Shown here in pieces: positions 41,705 to 49,979 of a stretch of 64,000 nucleotides of DNA. Origin of the DNA: JBOFCO01 sp051646105 (GTDB lineage: Bacteria; Pseudomonadota; Alphaproteobacteria; Rhodobacterales; Rhodobacteraceae). Both the position numbers and the translations under genes were made by a program. Position 1 is the stretch's first letter. Each line of letters opens with the position of its first letter. The stretch spans positions 16,531 through 80,530 of the forward strand of contig JBOFCO010000095.1 in the NCBI GenBank assembly GCA_051646105.1, written 5' to 3'. Below the pieces are notes generated by a model that worked only from the letters and a program-made list of their open reading frames with translations, ran no database searches and was not told the origin of the DNA.

Positions 41705-42088
41705 ATGTTCTCGATCCCCGGCAAACAGGCCGTCACCATCACCCCGCGCGCGGCAAGCCAGATTGCCCGCCTGATGCAGCGTCAAAATGCGCATGGCCTG
41801 CGCATCGGCGTGAAAAAGGGCGGCTGCGCCGGCATGGAATACACGATGGATTACGTGTCGGACGCCAATCCACTGGATGAGGTTGTGGAACAGGACGGCG
41901 CGAGGGTGATGATTGCGCCGATGGCACAGATGTTTCTGTTCGGCACCGAAATCGATTTTGAAACCTCGCTGCTGGAATCCGGTTTCCGCTTCAACAATCC
42001 TAACGTGGCAGAAGCCTGCGGTTGCGGTGAATCCATCCGGTTCAAGGACGCGCCTGCCGAAGCATCGCCCGCCAGCCAGCAGGGCTGA
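41705..42088 (+). CDS. A-type Fe-S carrier protein (SufA/IscA)
   Basis: A 127-residue HesB-like iron-sulfur carrier. The three conserved cysteines are seen: one in KKGGCAGMEY and two in ACGCGES near the C-terminus. A-type carriers pass assembled clusters from scaffold to target proteins in the cytoplasm. The ATG at 41705 follows GGAAGGAAA. The tail after the last cysteine (about 25 residues, KDAPAEASPASQQG) is longer than usual. Whether it belongs to the Suf or Isc set cannot be told here; sufT nearby favours Suf. Confidence 0.9.
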   Translation: MFSIPGKQAVTITPRAASQIARLMQRQNAHGLRIGVKKGGCAGMEYTMDYVSDANPLDEVVEQDGARVMIAPMAQMFLFGTEIDFETSLLESGFRFNNPNVAEACGCGESIRFKDAPAEASPASQQG

Positions 42089-42151
42089 TCCGCCCTTCCC
42101 ACTTGCCTGCCGCTTGCCTATGGTGTGGCGGCAAGCAACGGGGAACAGAAG

Positions 42152-42898
42152 ATGCGCAAGAAACTCGCCGCCGGAAACTGGAAGATGAACGGCACCCCCG
42201 AAAGTCTTGGGGAGGTTCAGGCATTGCTGGCCGCCCATCCCGCGCCCGTCTGCGAAATGCTGCTCTGTCCTCCTGCAACGCTGCTGGCGCAGATGGCATG
42301 GCATGCCCGTGACAGCGTTCTGAAGGTCGGCGGGCAGGATTGCCATACGGCGGCTTCGGGCGCGCATACCGGCGATGTGTCGGCTGCGATGCTGAAGGCC
42401 GCAGGGGCCAGCCATGTGATCCTTGGTCATTCCGAGCGCCGCGCCGATCATGGTGAAAGCGACGCGCTTGTCGCGACCAAGACCGCCGCTGCATGGGGCG
42501 CGGGGCTGACGGCCGTCGTCTGCGTGGGCGAAACCGAAGCCGAGCGCGATGCAGGCAGCACCCTGAAAGTGATCGGCGCGCAATTGCGCGGATCGGTCCC
42601 CGATGCGGCGACCGCCGCCAATACTGTCATCGCCTATGAACCGGTCTGGGCCATCGGCACCGGCCGCACCCCGACCATCGAACAGATCGCCGACGTCCAC
42701 GCCTTTCTTCGCGGCGAACTGGCGGCGCGCTTTGGCGCCGAAGGCCGGGGAATGCGGTTGCTTTACGGCGGGTCTGTCAAGCCGTCGAATGCGACCGCGA
42801 TCTTTGCCGTTGCCGATGTCGACGGCGCGCTGGTCGGCGGGGCCAGCCTGAAGGCCGCCGATTTCGGGGCGATTGTCGCGGCGCTTTCGGCTGCCTGA
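42152..42898 (+). CDS. tpiA: Triosephosphate isomerase
   Basis: Interconverts glyceraldehyde-3-phosphate and dihydroxyacetone phosphate. The 248-residue TIM barrel has the conserved AAGNWKMNG start, the catalytic histidine in ILGHSERR, the catalytic glutamate in AYEPVWAIGTG and the phosphate-binding YGGSVKPSNA. The ATG at 42152 follows GGGGAACAGAAG. It stands between the Fe-S carrier and the DMT transporter, with no sign of a glycolytic operon. Confidence 0.97.
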   Translation: MRKKLAAGNWKMNGTPESLGEVQALLAAHPAPVCEMLLCPPATLLAQMAWHARDSVLKVGGQDCHTAASGAHTGDVSAAMLKAAGASHVILGHSERRADHGESDALVATKTAAAWGAGLTAVVCVGETEAERDAGSTLKVIGAQLRGSVPDAATAANTVIAYEPVWAIGTGRTPTIEQIADVHAFLRGELAARFGAEGRGMRLLYGGSVKPSNATAIFAVADVDGALVGGASLKAADFGAIVAALSAA

Positions 42899-43044
42899 AA
42901 TACGGGCCGACCGTCGGGGCCGGAAACCGCCGCTGCCGCGTCGCCCGCAGACAAGATCGCCCGTGCCATACCGGCCAGCCTGACGGCAGGGCGGGCCGGT
43001 CGTCTGCCCGTCCGTTCCGCCAGTTCATCCTGACCCAAGGTGCC

Positions 43045-43983
43045 ATGCCGGTTTCCCTGTCCCGCAACACTTCGCAAGGCGTGATCGGGGCCAACCTGAT
43101 CTGCTTTTTCGGGATGCTGGTGTGGTCTATGGGCCTGCCCGCAGCCGACATGGTGATCGGACCGATGACTCCGTTGCCCCTGGCTGCGGCGCGCACATTG
43201 CTGGCATCGGCGATCCTGCTGCCGCTGTGGATCGCCGTCGATGGCTGGACAACGGTGCGTCATGCCGACTGGGGGCGTGGCCTGCTGGTCGGCGGTGTGG
43301 GTCTGGGTCTGGGGGCATGGCTCATGCTCTTCGGGCAGGCGCGGACGGATGCCGTCACGATCGCCGTGACCGGGGCAATGATGCCGGTGGTCGGTATCGC
43401 CCTTGAAAGCATGGCGGGAACACGGCGACTGACCCTGCCTCTGGTGATCGGTGTGGCGCTCAGCCTTGCGGGCGGGCTTCTGGCGGTCGGCGCTGGAACG
43501 TCGGGGGTCCGTCTGCTATCGACCGGCGCACTGGCCGCCTTTGGTGCCGTTTTTGTCTATAGCTGGGGGTCGTTCGCCACGGTGCGCAGCTTTCCGGGCC
43601 TGAGCTTCATCGGGCAGACCACCATCACACTTGTCGGCGCTGCTGTAGTGACGCTTGCCATGGCGCTGATCCAGGCTGCGCTTGGCGGGTCGGGTCCCGA
43701 CTGGCAGGCGATGGGCAGACCACAGGTTGCGGCGCTGCTGTTCAACGGCATCATAGCGCTTGGCCTGTCGCAATTGCTGTGGATCGCCAGCATTGGCCGC
43801 CTGGGCGTGGGCATCGGCGCGATGCACCTGAACGCGACGCCCTTTTACGTGATGGGCCTTGCCTATATGATGGGCGGCGGCTGGAACGGCTGGCAGGCGC
43901 TTTCAGCGGCAGTCGTCGCCTTGGGCGTGCTGATTGCACAGATCGGACCCATGCGCGGATCAGAACCGACACAGGCAAACTGA
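43045..43983 (+). CDS. EamA/DMT-superfamily transporter
   Basis: A 312-residue membrane protein with about ten membrane segments arranged as two EamA halves, as in drug/metabolite transporters. The first half begins GVIGANLICFFGMLVWSMGLPAADM, the second with TGALAAFGAVFVYSWGSFATVRSF. Substrate unknown. The stop overlaps the ATG of the P450 gene (TGATG), so the transporter and the oxygenase are translationally coupled and may act on related compounds. Confidence 0.87.
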   Translation: MPVSLSRNTSQGVIGANLICFFGMLVWSMGLPAADMVIGPMTPLPLAAARTLLASAILLPLWIAVDGWTTVRHADWGRGLLVGGVGLGLGAWLMLFGQARTDAVTIAVTGAMMPVVGIALESMAGTRRLTLPLVIGVALSLAGGLLAVGAGTSGVRLLSTGALAAFGAVFVYSWGSFATVRSFPGLSFIGQTTITLVGAAVVTLAMALIQAALGGSGPDWQAMGRPQVAALLFNGIIALGLSQLLWIASIGRLGVGIGAMHLNATPFYVMGLAYMMGGGWNGWQALSAAVVALGVLIAQIGPMRGSEPTQAN

Positions 43984-45164
43984 TGCAAACCCTGTCGCAA
44001 TCACCGACCGATCCGGGTTTCGTCCAGAACCCCTATCCGTTCTACGAACGTGCCCGTGCCTGTGGTCCGTTTTTCCACTGGCAGGACTATGGTCTGCCAT
44101 GCACCGGCAGCCATGCGGCGGTTTCCGCGATCCTTCGCGACCGGCGCCTGGGGCGAGAGGTTCCGCCCGACCGGCGCGCGCCCGTCCCGGAACACACCCG
44201 CGACTTCCACGCGGTCGAGGCGCATTCGATGCTGGAACTGGAGCCGCCCAGGCACACCCGGCTGCGGGGATTGGTGTTGCGCGCCTTCACCTCGCGCCGG
44301 ATCGCGGCGCTGGGACCGGAGATTGCCGCGCTGAGCCACCAGTTGATCGATGCCCTGCCTGCCGGCGACTTCGACCTGCTTCCGGGGTTCGCGCGCGATC
44401 TGCCCGTCATCATCATCGCGCGGCTGCTGGGGGTGCCTGAAAGCATGTCGGCGCAGCTCCTGGCCTGGTCCAACGCGATGGTCGGCATGTATCAGGCCCG
44501 CCGCACCCGTGATATGGAACTTGCCGCTGCCGCTGCCGCCCGAGATTTCGCCGCTTTCATCCGGGGATATGCGGATGAACGCCGCTCGCGCCCTGCCGAC
44601 GACCTGATCACCCATCTGATCGCTGCCGAGGATGCGGGCGAAAAGCTTTCCCCGGACGAACTTGTGACCACCTGCATCCTGCTGCTGAACGCGGGGCACG
44701 AGGCGACGGTTCACACCATCGGCAACGGGGTAAAGGCGCTGCTGGCCCTGCCCGATCCTGCCGCCGCCCTGACGCCCGACCGGGTCGAGACGACGGCAGA
44801 GGAAATCCTGCGCTATGATCCGGCATTGCACCTGTTCACCCGGCATGTCTATGAGCCGGTGGACATCATGGGGCACCACTTCGTGCCCGGCGATGAAATC
44901 GGCCTGCTTCTGGCCGCCGCCAACCGCGATCCCGGCATCTGGGACGAACCCGCCCGCTTCGATCCGGCCCGCCCGCTGCATCCGCATGTCAGCTTCGGCG
45001 CAGGCGTGCATTTTTGCGTCGGTGCGCCCTTGGCCCGGCTGGAATTGCAAATCGCCCTGCCGATCCTGTTCACGCGCCTGCCCCGGCTACGGGTCGCGAC
45101 CCCGCCGGTTTACGCGAACCTCTACCATTTTCACGGGCTGGAAAGCCTGATACTGGCGCGCTGA
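43983..45164 (+). CDS. Cytochrome P450
   Basis: A 393-residue soluble bacterial P450. The haem-thiolate loop is FGAGVHFCVGAPLAR (about residues 341-355), the I-helix oxygen-activation motif reads NAGHEATVHTIGNG (the usual A-G-x-D/E-T with A in place of the first variable acid partner), and the K-helix EEILRYDP. ELEPPRHTRLRGLVLRAFT is the typical C-helix region. No ferredoxin or reductase gene adjoins it. Substrate unknown. Coupled to the DMT transporter upstream. Confidence 0.93.
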   Translation: MQTLSQSPTDPGFVQNPYPFYERARACGPFFHWQDYGLPCTGSHAAVSAILRDRRLGREVPPDRRAPVPEHTRDFHAVEAHSMLELEPPRHTRLRGLVLRAFTSRRIAALGPEIAALSHQLIDALPAGDFDLLPGFARDLPVIIIARLLGVPESMSAQLLAWSNAMVGMYQARRTRDMELAAAAAARDFAAFIRGYADERRSRPADDLITHLIAAEDAGEKLSPDELVTTCILLLNAGHEATVHTIGNGVKALLALPDPAAALTPDRVETTAEEILRYDPALHLFTRHVYEPVDIMGHHFVPGDEIGLLLAAANRDPGIWDEPARFDPARPLHPHVSFGAGVHFCVGAPLARLELQIALPILFTRLPRLRVATPPVYANLYHFHGLESLILAR

Positions 45165-45165
45165 C

Positions 45166-45231
45166 GTTCAGTCTGGTGAAAATATTCTGGGGGTCCGGGG
45201 GCAAGCCCCCGGTTGCGCGCCCGCCCTACAG
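45166..45231 (+). repeat. Dispersed repeat copy 7
   Basis: TTCAGTCTGGTGAAAATATTC followed in sense by TGGGGGTCCGGGGGCAAGCCCCCGG. Fills the gap between the P450 gene and the convergent Lrp regulator and touches the regulator's stop codon, as copy 6 does at tgt. Confidence 0.7.
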
Positions 45232-45687
45232 CGGCAGCATCGTTGTCGACTTGATCTCTTCCATGCTCAAGAGCGCCGTCACATTGTAAATCCGCACCTC
45301 GGAAATCAGCGCCTGATAGAAGGTGTCATAGGCCCGCGCATTGGCGACGCGCACCTTCAGGATATAGTCGATTTCCCCCGCCAGACGATGCGCCTCCAGT
45401 ACCTCTGGCCGGGCGCGCAGGGCGGCCAGGAATTTCTTCTGCCAGCCCGCCTCATGCTCCGATGTACGGATCAGCACGAAGAAACAGGCCTCCAGCCCCA
45501 GCGCATCGGGATCAAGGATCACCGTCTGCCGCTTCAGCACCCCCGCTTCGCGCATCCGGCGGATGCGGTTCCAGACCGGGGTCTTTGACGAATTGACCTT
45601 GCGCGCGATTTCATCCAGCGACTGGCTGGCATCTTCCTGCAGCTCCGCAAGGATTTTCCGGTCCATCTCATCCAGCCGGGCGGTCAT
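45226..45687 (-). CDS. Lrp/AsnC-family transcriptional regulator, likely of the sulfur operon
   Basis: A 153-residue regulator with an N-terminal winged helix-turn-helix (LDEMDRKILAELQEDASQSLDEIARKVNSSKTPVWNRIRRM) and a C-terminal RAM ligand-sensing domain (FFVLIRTSEHEAGW ... IYNVTALLSMEEIKSTTMLPL). Start at ATG 45687 behind AACAGGA; the frame stays open 19 codons more. It is divergent from the DUF2849-cysI operon. Two identical-looking palindromes in the shared promoter region are likely its operators, and it probably responds to a sulfur metabolite or amino acid; that ligand is inference. Confidence 0.9.
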   Translation of the reverse strand: MTARLDEMDRKILAELQEDASQSLDEIARKVNSSKTPVWNRIRRMREAGVLKRQTVILDPDALGLEACFFVLIRTSEHEAGWQKKFLAALRARPEVLEAHRLAGEIDYILKVRVANARAYDTFYQALISEVRIYNVTALLSMEEIKSTTMLPL

Positions 45688-45708
45688 TCCTGTTTTTTCC
45701 CCTGTTGT

Positions 45709-45723
45709 GGAACCCGGTTCTAT
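45709..45723. promoter_or_regulatory. Predicted operator 1 for the Lrp-type regulator
   Basis: GGAAC-CCG-GTTCTAT, with the palindromic core GAAC-n3-GTTC. It lies 22 bases upstream of the regulator start, so it could mediate autoregulation. Its partner at 45780 has the same GGAAC-n3-GTTCTAT layout. Confidence 0.6.
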
Positions 45724-45779
45724 CAGCCGCCGAGCGCAGAACAAACTTCCTTATCTTTGCTGACCTATGGCATGTAAGC

Positions 45780-45794
45780 GGAACAATGTTCTAT
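45780..45794. promoter_or_regulatory. Predicted operator 2 for the Lrp-type regulator
   Basis: GGAAC-AAT-GTTCTAT, same orientation as operator 1 and centred 71 bases from it, close to seven helical turns. It lies 68 bases upstream of the DUF2849 start. A further half-site, AGAAC, occurs near 45738. Confidence 0.6.
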
Positions 45795-45861
45795 ATTCAA
45801 GGGAAGAAAACAGCCGGAGTCCGTCCGGACCCCATGCCATCCGATCTTCGAAAGCCCTGCC

Positions 45862-46170
45862 ATGAGCCGTCCGTTCATCCCCAAGGTCGTCACCGCCAAT
45901 GCATTGCTGGAAGGCGATGTCATCTATCTGACCGCAGATGACCGCTGGACACGCCGCCTGTCCGAGGCCGAGGTGATCGAGGACGAAGCCCATGCCGAAC
46001 TGCGCCTGCTGCATGCCGCCGGGCAGAAGCTTTCCGTGGTAGGGGCCTATCTGTTCGATGTGAAAGCCGGGCCAAACGGACCGGAACCCGCACATTTCCG
46101 CGAGGACTTCCGCAGGACCGGTCCTTCGAATTACAAGCACGGCAAGCAGGCAGAGGGCACGAATGTATAA
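45862..46170 (+). CDS. DUF2849 protein of the sulfite reductase operon
   Basis: A 102-residue DUF2849 family protein. The family start KVVTANALLEGDVIYLTADDRWTRRLSEAEV and the late GPEPAHFREDFRRTGPSNYKHGKQAE are seen. Members lie directly before cysI in alphaproteobacterial sulfur operons but their activity is unknown to me. It overlaps cysI by eight bases. It is the first gene after the Lrp-controlled promoter region; the sirohaem synthase gene often found ahead of it is absent here. Confidence 0.85.
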   Translation: MSRPFIPKVVTANALLEGDVIYLTADDRWTRRLSEAEVIEDEAHAELRLLHAAGQKLSVVGAYLFDVKAGPNGPEPAHFREDFRRTGPSNYKHGKQAEGTNV

Positions 46171-47836
46171 GTACAACGACTTCGACGAAGCCTTCGTCCG
46201 CGCCCGCGTGGCCCAGTTCACCGCACAGGTGAACCGCCGCATCGACGGATCATTGACCGAGGATGAATTCCGCCCGCTGCGCCTGATGAACGGGCTGTAT
46301 CTGCAACTGCACGCCTATATGCTGCGTGTGGCCATTCCCTATGGCACGCTGAACAGCCGCCAGATGCGGCAACTGGCCCTGATCGCAGAGACATGGGACA
46401 AGGGTTACGGCCATTTCACCACGCGGCAGAACATCCAGTACAACTGGCCGAAGCTGAAGGATGTGCCCGCCATCCTTGGCGCGCTGGCGGATGTGGAAAT
46501 GCACGCCAACCAGACATCGGGCAACTGCATCCGCAACGTGACCGCCGACCATTTCGCCGGTGCCGCCGCCGATGAAATCGAAGACCCGCGCCCGGTGGCG
46601 GAGCTGATCCGGCAATGGTCGACAGATCATCCGGAATTCCAGTTCCTGCCGCGCAAGTTCAAGGTCGCCGTTTCCGGTGCGGCTGAAGACCGTGCAGTGA
46701 CCCGCGCCCATGACATCGGCATCCGTATCGTGAAAAATGACGCAGGCGAAGTGGGATACGAGGTGCTGGTGGGCGGTGGTTTGGGCCGGACGCCGATGAT
46801 CGGTCAGGTCATCAGCCCGTTTGTGGCCAAGGCCGACCTTCTGCCCTACCTTGAAGCCATCGTGTCGACCTACAACGTGCTGGGACGCCGCGACAACAAA
46901 TACAAGGCGCGCATCAAGATCACCGTGTTCGAAAACGGCATCGACGCCTTCCGCGATCTGGTGGAAAAGCGCTTTGCGCAGGTTCGCGAGCAGTTTTCGG
47001 GCGTCGATCAGGAGTATCTGGCGCAAATCACATCGGCCTTCGCCCCGCCCGCCTTCCGCAACGCGCCCGAGGATGCCTTCCACGCCGCCCGCGCCGCAGA
47101 CATGCAGTTCCGCGCCTGGTCCGATACCAACCTGACCGCGCATCGCGCGCCGGGCTATGCCATCGTCACCATTTCGCTGAAAAAGCACGGCGAAACCCCC
47201 GGCGACGCCAGTGCCGAACAGATGCGCGTCATGGCCGATCTGGCAGAACGTTACGGGCATGACGAATTGCGGATCAGCCACGAACAGAACGTGGTGCTGC
47301 CGCATGTCCACAATTCCGATCTGCCGGTGATCTTTGCCGAATTGCAGCGCGTCGGGCTGGCCACTGCCAACCTGAACCTTGTGTCCGACATCATCGCCTG
47401 CCCCGGCATGGATTACTGCGCGCTGGCGACGGCCCGGTCGATCCCGATCGCCCAGCAGATCGCCGTGCATTTCGATGCGCTGGGGCTGGAACAGGAAATC
47501 GGTCAGCTCAAGATCAAGATTTCGGGCTGCATCAACGCCTGCGGTCACCATCATGTCGGCCATATCGGCATCCTGGGGCTGGATCGCGCCGGGGTGGAAA
47601 ACTACCAGATCACGCTGGGCGGCGATCACACGCTGAGCGCTGCCGTGGGTGAACGGGCAGGCCCCGGCTTTGCCTACGATCAGGTGGTTCCCGCCATCGA
47701 ACGTCTGCTGCGCGCCTATCTCGCCGTGCGCAGCGATGCCTCGGAAACCTTTATCGAGACGTTCCGCCGCGTCGGGATGGCCCCGTTCAAGGCAGCGCTT
47801 TACCCGGAAGCGGAAGGGGCGCGCGATGCCGCTTAA
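46163..47836 (+). CDS. cysI: Sirohaem-dependent sulfite reductase (nitrite/sulfite reductase family)
   Basis: Six-electron reduction of sulfite to sulfide in assimilation. The 557-residue protein has the duplicated ferredoxin-like and sirohaem-binding halves, FTTRQNIQYNW and NQTSGNCIRNVTADHFAG for sirohaem/substrate contacts, and the [4Fe-4S]-sirohaem ligands C-x5-C (CPGMDYC) and C-x3-C (SGCINACGHH). Neighbours cysH and fpr support sulfite rather than nitrite as substrate. The ATG overlaps DUF2849; the end overlaps cysH by 11 bases. Confidence 0.94.
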   Translation: MYKYNDFDEAFVRARVAQFTAQVNRRIDGSLTEDEFRPLRLMNGLYLQLHAYMLRVAIPYGTLNSRQMRQLALIAETWDKGYGHFTTRQNIQYNWPKLKDVPAILGALADVEMHANQTSGNCIRNVTADHFAGAAADEIEDPRPVAELIRQWSTDHPEFQFLPRKFKVAVSGAAEDRAVTRAHDIGIRIVKNDAGEVGYEVLVGGGLGRTPMIGQVISPFVAKADLLPYLEAIVSTYNVLGRRDNKYKARIKITVFENGIDAFRDLVEKRFAQVREQFSGVDQEYLAQITSAFAPPAFRNAPEDAFHAARAADMQFRAWSDTNLTAHRAPGYAIVTISLKKHGETPGDASAEQMRVMADLAERYGHDELRISHEQNVVLPHVHNSDLPVIFAELQRVGLATANLNLVSDIIACPGMDYCALATARSIPIAQQIAVHFDALGLEQEIGQLKIKISGCINACGHHHVGHIGILGLDRAGVENYQITLGGDHTLSAAVGERAGPGFAYDQVVPAIERLLRAYLAVRSDASETFIETFRRVGMAPFKAALYPEAEGARDAA

Positions 47837-48605
47837 CCTTCCTGTTGCCGACCGCGTTGCCGCGCTGAATGACCGTTACCGGCATCATGGCGCGACCTCG
47901 GTTCTGGAACATGCGCTGAAGGATCCGCAGGTGGGTCGCATTGCGCTGGTGTCGTCTTTCGGGGCGGAATCGGTCGTTCTGTTGCATCTGGTGTCGGTCA
48001 TCAACCCGGCGACGCCGGTGCTGTTTGTCGATACGCATATGCTGTTTCCCGAAACGCTGGCCTATCAGACCGAAGTGGCGGAAAAGCTGGGGCTGCTCGA
48101 CCTGCGCATCGTGCGGGCGCGCCCGGCGGCGCTGGCCGCGCATGATCCCGACAACCTGCTGCACCAGACGGATACGGATGCCTGCTGCGCCCTGCGCAAG
48201 ACCGAGCCGCTGGAACGCGCGTTGCAGGGGTTCGATGCCTGGATCACCGGCCGAAAGCGGTTTCAGGGCGCCACCCGCGCCGCACTGGATTTCTTTGAGG
48301 TGGAAACCGACAGCCGGATGAAGATCAATCCCCTGGCCCATTGGGGGATGGAGGACATCCGCGACTACATGGACAACAACCGCCTGCCCCGGCATCCGCT
48401 GGTGGCCAAGGGCTATCCGTCCATCGGTTGCGCGCCCTGCACCAGCCCGGTGAAGCCCGGCGAGGATCCACGCGCAGGCCGCTGGCGTGGCAGCGCCAAG
48501 GAAGAGTGCGGCATTCATTTCATCAACGGGCGTGTCGTGCGGGGCAATCTTGCGCCGATGGACAAGCCGCTGGGTGACAATTCGCTTTCGGAGAAGGTGG
48601 CATGA
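47826..48605 (+). CDS. cysH: Assimilatory adenylyl-sulfate (APS) reductase
   Basis: Reduces activated sulfate to sulfite. The 259-residue protein has the PP-loop-type region SSFGAESVVLLHLV, the CC (ACCALRKTEPL) and CxxC (GCAPCTSP) pairs that bind a [4Fe-4S] cluster in APS-type reductases, and the catalytic cysteine in KEECGIH. The two cysteine pairs distinguish it from PAPS reductases of the E. coli type. It overlaps cysI by 11 bases and DUF934 by four. Confidence 0.94.
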   Translation: MPLNLPVADRVAALNDRYRHHGATSVLEHALKDPQVGRIALVSSFGAESVVLLHLVSVINPATPVLFVDTHMLFPETLAYQTEVAEKLGLLDLRIVRARPAALAAHDPDNLLHQTDTDACCALRKTEPLERALQGFDAWITGRKRFQGATRAALDFFEVETDSRMKINPLAHWGMEDIRDYMDNNRLPRHPLVAKGYPSIGCAPCTSPVKPGEDPRAGRWRGSAKEECGIHFINGRVVRGNLAPMDKPLGDNSLSEKVA

Positions 48606-49006
48606 GCGTGATCGTGACGGATGCGGGCTTCGCGCATGATGACTGGCAAGGCGGCTTTGCGCCCCTGGGGGAAGCCGGGCCGGGCCAAGGCATCGACCTG
48701 CCGCAGGATACCGCCCCTGCAACCCTTGGCTCCACGCATCTGGCCGCCCCGGCGATCCGGGTCGCCTTCCCTGCGTTCAGCGACGGGCGCGGGTTCACGC
48801 TGGCCCGGCATCTGCGCGACATGGGATATACCGGCCGCCTGCGCGCGGCGGGCCATGTGATCGCCGACCAATATGCCATGGCCCGCCGCGTCGGTTTTGA
48901 TGAAGTCGAGATCAGCGATGACCTTGCAGCCCGCCAGCCCGAGGATCAGTGGCAGTTCCGCGCCGACTGGCAGGCCCGCGACTATCAGCGCCGCCTGCGC
49001 GGATAA
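48602..49006 (+). CDS. DUF934 protein of the sulfur operon
   Basis: A 134-residue DUF934 (COG3749) family protein. Seen are the conserved IRVAFPAFSDGRGFTLARHLRDMGYTGRLRAAGHVIADQYAMARRVGFDEVEI block and a short C-terminal tail with YQRRLRG. Members follow cysH/cysI in many proteobacteria; the exact role is unsettled, a link to sulfite reductase is inferred from context. The ATG overlaps the cysH stop as ATGA. Confidence 0.88.
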   Translation: MSVIVTDAGFAHDDWQGGFAPLGEAGPGQGIDLPQDTAPATLGSTHLAAPAIRVAFPAFSDGRGFTLARHLRDMGYTGRLRAAGHVIADQYAMARRVGFDEVEISDDLAARQPEDQWQFRADWQARDYQRRLRG

Positions 49007-49064
49007 GCCGCTTTTCCCGTTTCCCCTTTTCGCCTAGAGAGGCGGGCATCCGCCCGAAACCCCG

Positions 49065-49883
49065 ATGAACGACATGACCACCGCACCCGCCGCCGCACCG
49101 AAGCATCTGCCTGATGCCCAGACCGTCACGCAGGTGCGGCACTGGACCGATAGGCTTTTTTCCTTTCGGGTGACGCGGCCGCAAACCCTGCGCTTCCGGT
49201 CAGGCGAATTCGTGATGATCGGCCTGCTGGGCGACAACGGCAAACCGCTGCTGCGCGCCTATTCCATTGCCTCGCCGTCCTGGGATGAGGAACTGGAATT
49301 CTATTCGATCAAGGTGCCGGACGGCCCGCTGACGTCGAAGCTTCAGCACATCAATGTGGGCGACGAAATCATCCTGCGCCCGAAACCGGTGGGGACACTG
49401 GTGCATGATGCGCTGCTGCCCGGAAAGCGTATCTGGTTTCTGGCCACCGGCACCGGCATTGCGCCCTTTGCCAGCCTGATGCGCGAACCGGAAACCTATG
49501 AGAAATATGACGAAGTCATCATGATGCACACCTGCCGCACGGTGGCGGAACTGGAATACGGGCGGCAGCTTGTCGAAAGCCTGAAGGACGATCCGCTGAT
49601 CGGCGAAATGGTAGGCGACAAGCTGAAATACTATCCGACCACCACGCGCGAGGCATCCCCGCACATGGGACGCATCACCGACAACCTGACATCTGGCAAA
49701 GTCTTTGCCGATCTGGGCCTGTCGCCGATGAACCGCGACACCGACCGCGCCATGGTCTGCGGCAGCCTGGCCTTCAACATCGATGTGAAGGCGGTTCTGG
49801 AAGGTTTCGGCCTGCGCGAGGGCGCGAATTCCGAACCGCTGGAATATGTGGTGGAAAAGGCCTTCGTCGGCGACGGCATCTGA
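49065..49883 (+). CDS. fpr: Ferredoxin/flavodoxin-NADP+ reductase
   Basis: Transfers electrons between NADPH and ferredoxin or flavodoxin; as last gene of the operon it probably supplies reductant for CysI. The 272-residue protein has the FAD-binding RAYSIASP motif, the NADP-binding GTGIAPFASL, and the C-terminal VEKAFVGDGI characteristic of bacterial subclass I Fpr. Start at ATG 49065 (another ATG is at 49074); no good ribosome site is seen, but a small hairpin (GGCGGGC-n-GCCC) precedes it. It is 58 bases from DUF934. Confidence 0.93.
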   Translation: MNDMTTAPAAAPKHLPDAQTVTQVRHWTDRLFSFRVTRPQTLRFRSGEFVMIGLLGDNGKPLLRAYSIASPSWDEELEFYSIKVPDGPLTSKLQHINVGDEIILRPKPVGTLVHDALLPGKRIWFLATGTGIAPFASLMREPETYEKYDEVIMMHTCRTVAELEYGRQLVESLKDDPLIGEMVGDKLKYYPTTTREASPHMGRITDNLTSGKVFADLGLSPMNRDTDRAMVCGSLAFNIDVKAVLEGFGLREGANSEPLEYVVEKAFVGDGI

Positions 49884-49929
49884 CAGGATCGCATGGCGGC
49901 GCAAGCCGTCGCCGCCCCTGCCCAAAGAA

Positions 49930-49957
49930 AACGCCGCGCGGTTGACCGCGCGGCGTT
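49930..49957. terminator. Bidirectional intrinsic terminator
   Basis: A perfect 13-base stem, AACGCCGCGCGGT (49930-49942) with ACCGCGCGGCGTT (49945-49957). On the minus strand it runs into TTCTTTGGG after the stem's own TT, so it fits the repeat-protein gene; on the plus strand it follows fpr. Confidence 0.85.
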
Positions 49958-49979
49958 CATTGTTCTGGCGACCTTCGCC

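Noticed and set aside
38870..45240. Idea that the dispersed repeat supplies the stop codons of tgt and the Lrp gene (both end PL-stop beside CCCTACAGCGGC).
   Set aside because: Both protein ends look like normal family ends, so the repeat more likely just abuts them.
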